A DNA stretch of 44,021 bases from CAYJWL01 sp964373855 (GTDB lineage Bacteria; Patescibacteriota; Andersenbacteria; UBA10190), in NCBI GenBank assembly GCA_964373855.1, contig CAYJWL010000006.1, positions 1 through 44,021 of the forward strand, given 5' to 3'. A model generated the notes under the pieces. That model ran no database searches and had not been told where the DNA came from. It worked only from the letters and a program-made list of their open reading frames with translations. The position numbers and the translations under genes were made by a program. The first letter of the stretch is position 1; each line of letters begins with the position of its first letter. This document shows, piece by piece, positions 1 through 7,208 of the stretch.

Positions 1-113
1 GCCGGCGGCGGCGGGGTTTCCTGGGCAAAAGCCACGGCAAATGCCATCAGCGCCAGCACGACCACAGCGACTGGCAAATATAGCGATCGAATCTTGTAGC
101 TGTTCGCCATCAT
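1..113 (-). CDS. N-terminus of an exported or membrane-anchored protein, cut by the window edge
   Basis: Only the first 37 or so codons are present. They read as a positively charged start (MMANSYKIRS) followed by a hydrophobic stretch of about 20 residues rich in V, A and L, ending AVAFAQ and then a run of prolines. This is a typical signal peptide with a likely cleavage after AFA. The start ATG shares the sequence ATGA with the stop of the upstream gene at 110-112, so the two are probably co-translated. Nothing can be said about the mature protein. Confidence 0.6.
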   Translation of the reverse strand, partial: MMANSYKIRSLYLPVAVVVLALMAFAVAFAQETPPPP

Positions 114-400
114 TGCAGGCTCTGGAACGGACTCTTAAATTCGCTGAATGGATTTACGTACTGCGTGTCTTTATCAAAGGGATTCTGGTATTCGGTTTTT
201 AAATTAATCTTACTTACTTCAGATGACTTAAGCAGTTGCGGAATTAAATCGCTGGTTGTTGCGCCCGGCTTTTTGTACACCCGCGTGACGTACAAACCAA
301 TAATGGCCAGGAGCACGACAAAAACTAATACAGCTACCACCGCGATGATGGTTTTCTTGGAACCAGTTGCAGGTGAAGGAAATTGGTTTAAGTCAGTCAT
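110..400 (-). CDS. Small single-pass membrane protein, function unknown
   Basis: A 96-residue protein with a short Pro/Ser-rich N-terminus, one strongly hydrophobic segment at about residues 18-40, and a polar C-terminus with two similar motifs, YQNPFDKD and YVNPFSEF. The C-terminal half probably faces outward. I do not recognise the family. Its TGA stop overlaps the ATG of the next gene, which encodes another exported protein, so the two probably form an operon. An open frame on the opposite strand (165-407) is a shadow: the hydrophobic segment and the downstream coupling favour the minus strand. Confidence 0.7.
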   Translation of the reverse strand: MTDLNQFPSPATGSKKTIIAVVAVLVFVVLLAIIGLYVTRVYKKPGATTSDLIPQLLKSSEVSKINLKTEYQNPFDKDTQYVNPFSEFKSPFQSLQ

Positions 401-483
401 GCCTTAAGACGTGTGCTTTTACTGTCAGCTTCTCTATATTCTCGCAGAACAGGCATGTTATTACTATAGCGGGTTATACACAC

Positions 484-1644
484 CTAAAGTTGCTGGTAGC
501 ACTGGCTGTCAAATGGCCGGTCCATTTCTGCACATAACTTCTTCTTCTCGCTGGCTGATAGATTAATGTCCGCCACGAGCTGACCGAGCACCGTTTGGTA
601 ACAATCAGTCTTAGCGGGGGGTGATAACTGCCCGCGGCACACAGCGATAGCCGTCTGTGGATCGCCAACTGAATAATACGACCCGGCATTAACGACTACA
701 CACTTTTCCTGCCAATATGGCCCGACCTGGCGGCACAGTTCATACACTTTGCCGACTTGACCGGCTGTGATCGGGTGAATTTGCCGGGCCAGATTATCTA
801 TGCACCATTCCGTATATTTAGGATTGCCTATTTGCTCGCACTGCTCCCGGGTTTTAGCGATATCCCCATTATTAAGCGCGTAAATACGGGCAGCCTGATT
901 CAGCCAGCACCCTTGCTGGTATTTCTCATCAAAGGCCGTGCAGGGGAAGTAAGGATCATCGTCTTTTAACCACTCCCGCTTCGGCGCGTTATCTGTTCCC
1001 CAATCGTGCACCCCGAAGAGGTTTTCCATAAATGCACCGTTATGGCAGGAACTTAATGCCCCGGAAAATTGCGTCTCTTTTTCAAAGATTTCATCGCAGT
1101 CGGCCAACGCTTCCGGCAAATCATAATTCCACATGGCCAAGATGGCATGGCCGACGGCGTGGGCGCACTGGAAATACCGGCCGGCTGATGCTTTGCAGGT
1201 ATCAGCCATTTTGGCAATTGTCTCCAAGCCTTGGTCGGTTGCCGCCTCAATCAGCGCGCCATGGTAACAGGCGTATAAGAAATAGTCTTTGCAGTGGAGA
1301 ATCGCCTCCGTACCATATTTATTGTATGCGTAAAATCCCACCTGATGCACCGCCAGATGTCCTTCCCCGGTATGCGGCAGGGAGGAGTCTTCCAAAATTT
1401 CCAGGGCGTCTTCTACTCCAACCCGCTCCGCCAGCCGGCGCGTCGCCTTCAATCGCGTTGTCTGATCATTGCTTAATATTTCCGCCATCTCCGGCACATC
1501 ACCGTAGTTCCGCTCCGGCTGCGCCGCGCTATTGGCGCTGCCAGTGACTTTCCATTCAGCCGCAAAGGCAGCGGCCAGCAGTCCGGCAACTATTATTATC
1601 ACCGTAACTACTACCTGCTTGAGGTTTGCTGTCATTTCAACCAT
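484..1644 (-). CDS. Cys/His-rich exported protein, paralogue of the divergent neighbour
   Basis: The frame stays open upstream to 1989, but that part lies opposite the neighbouring gene and is low-complexity. The likely start is the ATG at 1644 (or 1635), giving about 386 residues with an N-terminal hydrophobic segment ending AAAFAAEW that acts as signal peptide or anchor. The body holds repeated Cys/His motifs: ACYHGALIEAA, CAHAVGHA, SCHNGAFMEN, YFPCTAFDEKYQQGC. The same motifs, in the same order, occur in the divergent gene at 1672. None is a CxxCH heme site. The conserved Cys, His and GAFME motifs suggest a disulfide-stabilised or metal-binding extracytoplasmic domain, but I cannot assign an activity. 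Confidence 0.8.
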   Translation of the reverse strand: MVEMTANLKQVVVTVIIIVAGLLAAAFAAEWKVTGSANSAAQPERNYGDVPEMAEILSNDQTTRLKATRRLAERVGVEDALEILEDSSLPHTGEGHLAVHQVGFYAYNKYGTEAILHCKDYFLYACYHGALIEAATDQGLETIAKMADTCKASAGRYFQCAHAVGHAILAMWNYDLPEALADCDEIFEKETQFSGALSSCHNGAFMENLFGVHDWGTDNAPKREWLKDDDPYFPCTAFDEKYQQGCWLNQAARIYALNNGDIAKTREQCEQIGNPKYTEWCIDNLARQIHPITAGQVGKVYELCRQVGPYWQEKCVVVNAGSYYSVGDPQTAIAVCRGQLSPPAKTDCYQTVLGQLVADINLSASEKKKLCAEMDRPFDSQCYQQL

Positions 1645-1671
1645 GTCTTGATATTCTACTATACTAACCGG
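1645..1671. promoter_or_regulatory. Short divergent promoter region with overlapping -10-like boxes
   Basis: Only 27 bases separate the two divergent Cys/His-rich genes. On the plus strand a TATACT box at 1660-1665 lies six bases before the ATG at 1672, a spacing that fits a leaderless transcript. On the minus strand the same bases give TATAGT (1663-1658) before the ATG at 1644. I see no good -35 box for either. Overlapping -10 boxes would tie expression of the pair together. Confidence 0.3.
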
Positions 1672-3120
1672 ATGCCCATGACATTCAAACAGCTCCCTAC
1701 CCTGGCAGCTCTCGTCCTCCTTCTTGGGGTCGCGCCCGGGGCCGTGGCACATGTAACAACCGTCACCATCATCATGAATGAGCAGGGATTTGAACCAAGA
1801 GCAGTAACCGTAGACGAGAACGCCACGATTATATTTCAAAATAAAGACACGATTGATCGCTGGCCGGCCAGCAATGTCCACCCGACACACTATATCTACC
1901 CGGAGTTTAATCCAACCAAGCCCATTCCTCCGGGAGAGCTCTGGATATTCCGGCCGGCTAAGCTGGGCAGGTGGAAATACCATGATCATCTACGCCCGCA
2001 CCGCCGGGGCACAATCACCGTCGTTGCGGAACAAGGAGAAGAAAAAGACCAGGCACTTGAGGAAAACAACACGCCTCCACAAGCAGCGCCGGGTGCGCAA
2101 ACAGGAACTCCCAACTCCTTTTGGTCCCGCGCTACCATTACTGCGCGGCGCGTATGGCAATCGATCATAGATCTGTTCGAACGCGCCCAGAGAGCGCCAA
2201 CGGCTCCCGCAAACTTTCCGTCACTGGCTGAAGAAGAACAGTTTGCCTATGTGCGATCATTAAAGGAGACCGCTGGATTACCCGAGGCTTGGGAATTTGT
2301 GAAGACAACGTTTTCCAATGATAGCGGGGCATCTCGAGGCGGCCGCGCGCATGATCTGGCACATTTTGTCGGCCAGATGGTCTTCGAAGATAAGGGCATC
2401 GGCGGTCTTGCCGTCTGCGATTCTACCTACGCCTTCGGCTGCTACCATGGATTCACTGAAGCGGCTTTCAGTGAAAATTTAGACATGCTTCCGGTAGTTG
2501 CACAAGCGTGCCAATCTCTCGGCGCGCCCCCATCCGGTCCGTGGGCGAGTTGCATCCACGGCATCGGGCACGGGGTGGCCACCTACTTTGACGCTGTCGA
2601 GCTCGCTAACGCTCTCACTACATGCGACAGATTAGAGGCGGGAGCAACCTACTGCCATGATGGCGTTTTCATGGAATTTTCCTTTTCGGCACCACCGGCA
2701 TTCTATCAATCAGAAGATCCTTTATACCCATGCTCCGCGGTCGATGCAACATACCGCCCCGCGTGCGGCCGCAATCAACCGAACATCATGAAAACAAGGC
2801 TCGATATGAGCCAGCGCGATACGGCAAAAATCTGTGCCGAAGCCGAGCCGGCAATTTCCGAAGGTTGTATCGACTCGCTCGGCTTTTCCATTGCCCACGA
2901 ATCACAAGGCAATCCGCAGACCATTCTGGGCAGCTGCGGTGTTTTTTCAGAGGCAGCACACCAAGCGCAGTGCGCCGCGGCCGCCGCCGGCGAGCTGGTC
3001 TTCCAAAATTCTCCCAACTGGCAGCAGAATTCTCAATTTGTATGCCAAGGTCTGCCCCAGGCTCACCAGCAAGCTTGTTTCAATCGTGTTCAACAAACTG
3101 CAGATAATTACCAACGGTAG
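1672..3120 (+). CDS. Exported protein: cupredoxin-like domain plus Cys/His-rich domain
   Basis: About 482 residues. A signal peptide (LAALVLLLGVAPGAVA) precedes a cupredoxin-like beta domain of about 100 residues with the motif WKYHDHLRPH. The His positions suit metal binding, but no Cys is present in this domain, so a classic type-1 copper site is unlikely. A linker follows, then a domain sharing CYHG, CIHGIGHG, CHDGVFMEF and YPCSAVDATYRPAC with the divergent protein at 484-1644. The start is ATG 1672 or 1678; a frame opening at 1648 adds residues before the signal peptide. The N-terminal fusion is the main difference between the paralogues. The function is unknown; extracytoplasmic metal or redox chemistry is a guess. 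Confidence 0.82.
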   Translation: MPMTFKQLPTLAALVLLLGVAPGAVAHVTTVTIIMNEQGFEPRAVTVDENATIIFQNKDTIDRWPASNVHPTHYIYPEFNPTKPIPPGELWIFRPAKLGRWKYHDHLRPHRRGTITVVAEQGEEKDQALEENNTPPQAAPGAQTGTPNSFWSRATITARRVWQSIIDLFERAQRAPTAPANFPSLAEEEQFAYVRSLKETAGLPEAWEFVKTTFSNDSGASRGGRAHDLAHFVGQMVFEDKGIGGLAVCDSTYAFGCYHGFTEAAFSENLDMLPVVAQACQSLGAPPSGPWASCIHGIGHGVATYFDAVELANALTTCDRLEAGATYCHDGVFMEFSFSAPPAFYQSEDPLYPCSAVDATYRPACGRNQPNIMKTRLDMSQRDTAKICAEAEPAISEGCIDSLGFSIAHESQGNPQTILGSCGVFSEAAHQAQCAAAAAGELVFQNSPNWQQNSQFVCQGLPQAHQQACFNRVQQTADNYQR

Positions 3121-3176
3121 ATGGGAGCATGACGTTAAAACCCAACTTCATTAAATGATAGGCTTTGGCGTTTGTT

Positions 3177-3231
3177 GAGTCAATCTTCAGCACAATCCGG
3201 CTTAAAAGCCGGAGCTGGCTCAGATTGACTC
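3177..3231. repeat. Nested inverted repeat (hairpin A), intergenic
   Basis: GAGTCAATCT at 3177-3186 is the exact reverse complement of AGATTGACTC at 3222-3231. Inside lies a second perfect inverted repeat, CCGGCTT at 3197-3203 against AAGCCGG at 3206-3212. It sits between the end of a plus-strand gene and the end of msrB, so it could act as a terminator for the plus-strand gene, though it lacks a following T-run. Its first half resembles a segment at 42776-42820. Confidence 0.6.
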
Positions 3232-3235
3232 TAAA

Positions 3236-3277
3236 GACGCGCTTATCTCCGCCGTTTACGGCGGGGCTAAGCGCGTC
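3236..3277. terminator. Second nested hairpin, overlapping the msrB stop codon
   Basis: GACGCGCTTA at 3236-3245 pairs exactly with TAAGCGCGTC at 3268-3277, and CCGCCGT at 3249-3255 pairs with ACGGCGG at 3258-3264 inside it. The msrB stop codon (3267-3269) falls in the structure. The position at the convergent ends of two transcription units suggests a terminator, but there is no clear U-tract, so its role is inferred. Confidence 0.45.
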
Positions 3278-3671
3278 TCGAAGAGTCAGACGGCTCAAGT
3301 TCTAAACAGACAGAATTAATGCAATACCGCTTTCCGCCGGCGGCGGCTGGACCATCATCAAACACATGTCCCAGATGGGCACCGCAATTTTTACAGAGTA
3401 CTTCCGTTCGGCGCAGGCCGAGACTGTTATCATCTTTCAGTTCAACATTCCCCAAGTTGGCCGGCTCGGTAAAACTCGGCCAGCCGGTACCGGAGTCAAA
3501 TTTGGTGTCTGAAGAAAAAAGTTCCTGGCCGCAGACGGCACACATATACATCCCTTGGTCGTGCGCATCCAAGAATTTGCCGGTGAAAGGAGCTTCAGTT
3601 CCCTTCTCGCGGGCTATATGGTAAAGCTCCGGTGATAATTCCTCATCCGATTTCATGCTTTTTTTGCTCAT
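3267..3671 (-). CDS. msrB: Peptide-methionine (R)-S-oxide reductase MsrB
   Basis: A 134-residue, full-length MsrB that reduces the R epimer of methionine sulfoxide in proteins. Two CxxC pairs, C44/C47 and C93/C96, form the structural zinc site. The catalytic Cys is C117 in RYCINS, and the family motifs GTGWPSF and GHVFDDGP are present. The start codon shares ATGA with the msrA stop, so the two are translationally coupled. The protein has no signal peptide and should be cytoplasmic. The gene ends in a strong hairpin. Confidence 0.96.
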   Translation of the reverse strand: MSKKSMKSDEELSPELYHIAREKGTEAPFTGKFLDAHDQGMYMCAVCGQELFSSDTKFDSGTGWPSFTEPANLGNVELKDDNSLGLRRTEVLCKNCGAHLGHVFDDGPAAAGGKRYCINSVCLELEPSDSSRRA

Positions 3672-4222
3672 ACTTGAGAATTAGATTTTAGGAGCCGGGC
3701 AAATTCCTTTTGGACCTTCTCCAGTTTGGGATTGATGACTACCTGGCAATATGAACGATTAGGATTTCTCTGATAAAACTGCTGGTGTTCGTCCTCGGCC
3801 TCATAAAATCCCGCCAGCGGCTTCATTTCTGTCACCACGGCGCTGCCTGCTTCGTTTGACCGGTCTATCTCCTCAATAAACTCTTCCGCTGTCTGCTTTT
3901 GTTCATCATTAGTATAAAGAATAATTGATCGGTACTGCGGACCGACATCACTTCCTTGCCGGTCAAGGGTTGTCGGGTCATGGGCGGCGAAAAAGACCGT
4001 CAATAAATCTTTATAACTGATCTGCGCTGGATCAAACTCAATTTTGATGACCTCTGCATGTCCTGTCTTACCGGAACACACCTGATCATATGTCGGATTC
4101 GCAACTGAACCGCCAGCGTAGCCGGGCATCACCGAAACAACCCCTTTAAGCCTCTCAAACACAGCTTCCGTGCACCAAAAACATCCTCCGCCAAATACCG
4201 CCGTATCTAATTTTTCTGACAT
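3668..4222 (-). CDS. msrA: Peptide-methionine (S)-S-oxide reductase MsrA
   Basis: A 184-residue protein with the MsrA signature GGGCFWCTEAVF near the N-terminus (catalytic Cys at position 14), followed by GYAGG, the GHAEV motif and FFAAHDPTTLDRQGSDVGPQYRS. It reduces the S epimer of methionine sulfoxide and so complements MsrB, with which it overlaps by four bases. No membrane or export signal is seen. About 70 bases separate it from the arginine decarboxylase upstream on the same strand, so all three genes could share one transcript. Confidence 0.96.
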   Translation of the reverse strand: MSEKLDTAVFGGGCFWCTEAVFERLKGVVSVMPGYAGGSVANPTYDQVCSGKTGHAEVIKIEFDPAQISYKDLLTVFFAAHDPTTLDRQGSDVGPQYRSIILYTNDEQKQTAEEFIEEIDRSNEAGSAVVTEMKPLAGFYEAEDEHQQFYQRNPNRSYCQVVINPKLEKVQKEFARLLKSNSQV

Positions 4223-4292
4223 GTCTTCAGTCTTCTCTCTTCCCTCGCCCTGCGCAAGCCATTCGTCAGCAGACGAAACTATCCGCCGCCGC

Positions 4293-4841
4293 CTAAAGCA
4301 AAACCGAGACAGCGATCACTGTCGTCCACAGGCCTTCTTTTTTCCCTTCAGCGGATTGGCAGATGTTCGTGGTTTTGAAGAAGTCGCCGCTGGCGTGGTA
4401 AAGCTGCTTGCGCTCATCCCAAGCTAAACCGGGATCAAAGGGAATGCCGAGGGTTGTTGCCAGCATGGTCGCAGCCAAATCCTCCGCATATTCACCGGCT
4501 ATCTCATCTGTTTCGCCGTATGTGTGGTGCTCGGAAAGGTAGCCATATTTATTGCTGTCGTTAGGTGTTGCTACTCCCACCGCCGCCGCCACCAGGCGAT
4601 TTGGCTCATTAGTCGCTGCCCGCGCCATAACACAATACGTAATCTGCCCGGGGCGAAGCAGCGTCAGTCCTTTCTTGAAGGGAATAATTTTGCAGTTGGG
4701 CGGGAAAATACTTGAGACGTATACCAAATTGCACCGCTCAATGCCAGCGCTACGCAGCGCCAGCTCAAAGGACGAAAGCTTGTCCTTGTGCACGCCAACG
4801 CCTTTCGTGAAAAACATTTCTGTGGGAACCATGCCGTCCAT
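4293..4841 (-). CDS. Pyruvoyl-dependent arginine decarboxylase
   Basis: A 182-residue protein of the PvlArgDC family, which converts arginine to agmatine using a pyruvoyl group made by self-cleavage. The cleavage motif VSSIFPPNC is present; cleavage is expected between S43 and S44, with S44 becoming the pyruvoyl group. Other family features are FFTKGVGVHKDKLSSFE at the N-terminus and GLAWDE with FKTTNI in the C-terminal part. The start is 4841 or, by comparison with family N-termini, the Met three codons later at 4832. No other polyamine gene is in the window. A good -10 box lies upstream. Confidence 0.93.
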   Translation of the reverse strand: MDGMVPTEMFFTKGVGVHKDKLSSFELALRSAGIERCNLVYVSSIFPPNCKIIPFKKGLTLLRPGQITYCVMARAATNEPNRLVAAAVGVATPNDSNKYGYLSEHHTYGETDEIAGEYAEDLAATMLATTLGIPFDPGLAWDERKQLYHASGDFFKTTNICQSAEGKKEGLWTTVIAVSVLL

Positions 4842-4875
4842 AGCGTTTCAAATCTATACCAAGTATTTATTACAA

Positions 4876-4881
4876 ATTATA
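4876..4881 (-). promoter_or_regulatory. Candidate -10 box for the arginine decarboxylase
   Basis: The minus strand reads TATAAT, a consensus -10, ending about 35 bases before the decarboxylase ATG at 4841, within an AT-rich patch that contrasts with the GC-rich structured DNA beyond it. No convincing -35 box is visible at the usual spacing. Confidence 0.45.
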
Positions 4882-4929
4882 GAAAGAAATACAAATGGCA
4901 AATTTTCGCGCCTTTGGAGCAAACTTGCA

Positions 4930-5058
4930 GCGGGTCCTGGCACAGCGGGTATCCTCCCAGCTCTGCGGACAACACGCTTCCTCACTCTTTCAGCAAGCTT
5001 CAAGAGTGAGCCTCTTGCTATTTGTCCTCGAGCTGGGTCCTCCCGCTGTGCCACCCGT
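4930..5058 (+). ncRNA. Long rod-like hairpin, candidate structured RNA or leader
   Basis: Successive perfect arms are GGCACAGCGGG (4939-4949) with CCCGCTGTGCC (5042-5052), CCCAGCT (4956-4962) with AGCTGGG (5031-5037), GGACAA (4967-4972) with TTGTCC (5022-5027), and CTCACTCTT (4981-4989) with AAGAGTGAG (5002-5010). An outer GCGGGT/ACCCGT arm needs one G-U pair on the plus strand, which would be A-C on the other, so plus-strand RNA is slightly favoured. It does not match features I know of RNase P RNA, tmRNA or SRP RNA. It may be a leader of the asnB operon or a free RNA. Class unknown. Confidence 0.45.
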
Positions 5059-5082
5059 GAACCAGAGGTCACTGAAGTACGT

Positions 5083-5227
5083 CGCAACGGAAGTCCTGTG
5101 AACGGATTCTGAGCGCCTGCCAGCTTGGTCCCCCGCCGGAGTCTCAGCGTAGGCGCGGGTGGCGGGCGCGAGGCCTCGGAGCGAGCGGCTGGGCGAGCGA
5201 GAATGAGTGAGCAGGATTTCCGTTGCG
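5083..5227 (+). repeat. 16-bp inverted repeat enclosing a GC-rich structured segment
   Basis: The arm at 5083-5098 (CGCAACGGAAGTCCTG) pairs with 5212-5227 over 16 positions. The single imperfect position is G-U on the plus strand and A-C on the minus strand, again favouring plus-strand RNA. The enclosed 113 bases are GC-rich, with shorter pairings such as CTGAG/CTCAG and CCCGCC/GGCGGG and a GAGCGAGC-type repeat near 5179-5212. With the preceding hairpin it fills the 443-base gap between the decarboxylase and asnB. I see no coding sequence there. Confidence 0.4.
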
Positions 5228-5284
5228 TATCGTCTTAAACTATCACTGGCCAAGGGCCAGCTTCCATGATTTGATCATAATGAT

Positions 5285-7171
5285 ATGTGCGGAATAGTCG
5301 GCAAAATATCGCTTACCGGAGCACCTATAGACCCACAGGATGTTATTCGCATGCGCGCCGCCGTCGCCCATCGCGGCCCGGACGATAAAGGATTATATAT
5401 CTCACCAGATAAAGAGGTTTGCCTCGGACACCGCCGTCTGGCAGTGATTGACACATCCGCGCGAGGGCATCAGCCCATGCTGTACCTCAATCGCTACTGC
5501 ATCACATTCAACGGTGAAATTTACAATTTTGAGGCGTTGCGAGACCGCTTGCGACGCGAGGGCTATGCTTTTTCCTCCCGGACTGATACCGAAGTCATTC
5601 TGGCGCTTTATGATCAGCAGAAAGAAAAGTGTGTTGAGCATTTGCGCGGCATGTTTGCTTTCGCTATCTATGACGAGCAGGAGAAAATATTATTTGCCGC
5701 GCGCGACCGCGCCGGACAGAAGCCGTTCAAATACTTTTATGACGGGCAAATGTTTATGTTCGCCTCCGAGCTGAAAGCCATACTCACCCAAAAAGAATAC
5801 AAAGCAGCCCCAGATTTCATAGCCATCCATCATTACTTAACGTATCAGTATGTGCCGGCCCCTCGCACCGGATTTGCCAATATACACAAGCTCGAACCCG
5901 CGCATTATCTGCGCCTGGATATCCGGAAACACCATCTTGAAAAACATCGCTACTGGCAGCTCGACTTCACACACAAGAAATCATATTCCGAGAATGAGTG
6001 GCAAGAGAGAATCACAGATAAGTTGGAAGAGGCGACCAAACTGCAGATGATCTCCGATGTTCCGCTTGGCGCCTTCCTATCCGGCGGAATCGACTCCAGC
6101 ACTATTGTTGGGCTCATGAACCGCCATGCGCCGGGCAAGGTAAAAACATTTTCCATTGGCTTTCGCGAGCAGGATTTTAATGAGACCTCGTACGCGCGAG
6201 CCGTAGCCAAGCATTTTAATACAGATCACGAAGAATTTATTGTTGAACCTCATACCGTTGAAATCCTGCCACAACTGGTGAACGACTTTGAGGAACCCTA
6301 CGCCGATAGCAGCGCCATTCCAACTTACTATTTAAGTAAGCTCGCTCGAAGCCATGTCACTGTGGCCCTCAACGGCGACGGCGGCGATGAAAACTTTGCG
6401 GGCTACGCGCGTTACAACTTTCACAAACTTGCTTTGGCTCTTGATTCTCTGGGAATTTCCAAAATCCCGGGCTTGCCCACCCTCGGCTCGCTGCTGTCCC
6501 GCTCAGTGCGGTCTACGCTCGCTATGCGCGCCGGGCGTTTTTTTGACTCCCTGCCTGATAATCACATGCGCCGGTACGTCACATATCTGTGCTATTTCAC
6601 TAACGCCATGAAAGATGCCTTGTATCAACCTGGATTTTCCCGTAAGGTAACTGGTCATAATTCGTACGACCTCGCGGCCGCAGCCGGACAAAAGGGAGCC
6701 TCTGCATCGGACCAAGCACTTTCCGCCGACATCGCCATGTACTTGCCGGAGGATCTGCTGGCTAAAGTTGATATTGCCAGCATGGTTTCAGCTCTTGAAG
6801 GCCGATCCCCCTTTCTCGACCATGAATTTATGGAATTAACGGCCGCAATACCAGAGCCTCTCAAACTCAAAGGATTTGGCTCCAATAAATACATCTTAAA
6901 AAAAGCTGTTGCCCGGATGCTTCCGGCAGAAGTTATCAACCGGCCAAAAATGGGATTCATCCTGCCGATTGAGCGCTGGTTTCGGGAAGATATGAATTCA
7001 TACCTACATTCAATGTTACTTGCCAAAAATACGCGGATCACACAGGAACTATTCAGAAAACGAGCCGTCGCCAATCTTGTCCGCCGCCACGAAAGGACGA
7101 AGATAAATCTTGCCCCGCCCCTGTGGGCTCTGCTTACACTCGAGCTATGGCTGCGCCAGCACTTTCCCTGA
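5285..7171 (+). CDS. asnB: Asparagine synthetase (glutamine-hydrolysing)
   Basis: A 628-residue class B asparagine synthetase. The start is fixed by the N-terminal nucleophile Cys2 (MCGIVGKIS), exposed after Met removal. The glutaminase domain has RGPDDKG, GHRRLAVID, FNGEIYN and SRTDTEV. The synthetase domain has the PP-loop SGGIDSS at 266-272. It makes asparagine, or amidates a related carboxylate, using glutamine and ATP. AsnB paralogues are common in surface-glycan loci, where some act on sugar acids. It opens the plus-strand operon. A small perfect hairpin (5246-5260) lies just upstream and no Shine-Dalgarno is evident. The substrate cannot be decided from sequence. Confidence 0.93.
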   Translation: MCGIVGKISLTGAPIDPQDVIRMRAAVAHRGPDDKGLYISPDKEVCLGHRRLAVIDTSARGHQPMLYLNRYCITFNGEIYNFEALRDRLRREGYAFSSRTDTEVILALYDQQKEKCVEHLRGMFAFAIYDEQEKILFAARDRAGQKPFKYFYDGQMFMFASELKAILTQKEYKAAPDFIAIHHYLTYQYVPAPRTGFANIHKLEPAHYLRLDIRKHHLEKHRYWQLDFTHKKSYSENEWQERITDKLEEATKLQMISDVPLGAFLSGGIDSSTIVGLMNRHAPGKVKTFSIGFREQDFNETSYARAVAKHFNTDHEEFIVEPHTVEILPQLVNDFEEPYADSSAIPTYYLSKLARSHVTVALNGDGGDENFAGYARYNFHKLALALDSLGISKIPGLPTLGSLLSRSVRSTLAMRAGRFFDSLPDNHMRRYVTYLCYFTNAMKDALYQPGFSRKVTGHNSYDLAAAAGQKGASASDQALSADIAMYLPEDLLAKVDIASMVSALEGRSPFLDHEFMELTAAIPEPLKLKGFGSNKYILKKAVARMLPAEVINRPKMGFILPIERWFREDMNSYLHSMLLAKNTRITQELFRKRAVANLVRRHERTKINLAPPLWALLTLELWLRQHFP

Positions 7172-7208
7172 TACAATGCAAAGTCGCAAAACCTATAACT
7201 TCGCTGTG

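Noticed and set aside
1032..1547. Plus-strand open frame of 171 codons
   Set aside because: It lies opposite a well-supported coding region, has an atypical Pro/Arg/Ser-rich composition and no recognisable motif.
1645..1989. Extending the minus-strand Cys/His-rich gene up to 1989
   Set aside because: The extension lies opposite the signal peptide and cupredoxin coding sequence of the divergent gene, and it precedes a good internal signal peptide.
5179..5212. GAGCGAGC-type short repeats as a CRISPR or tandem repeat array
   Set aside because: The units are short and imperfect, without spacers of even length; no CRISPR array or cas gene is seen anywhere in the window.
4930..5227. RNase P RNA, tmRNA, SRP RNA or 6S RNA
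   Set aside because: I could not find the conserved RNase P core, tmRNA tRNA-like ends or the SRP GGAA-type hairpin; the rod shape alone is not enough for 6S RNA.
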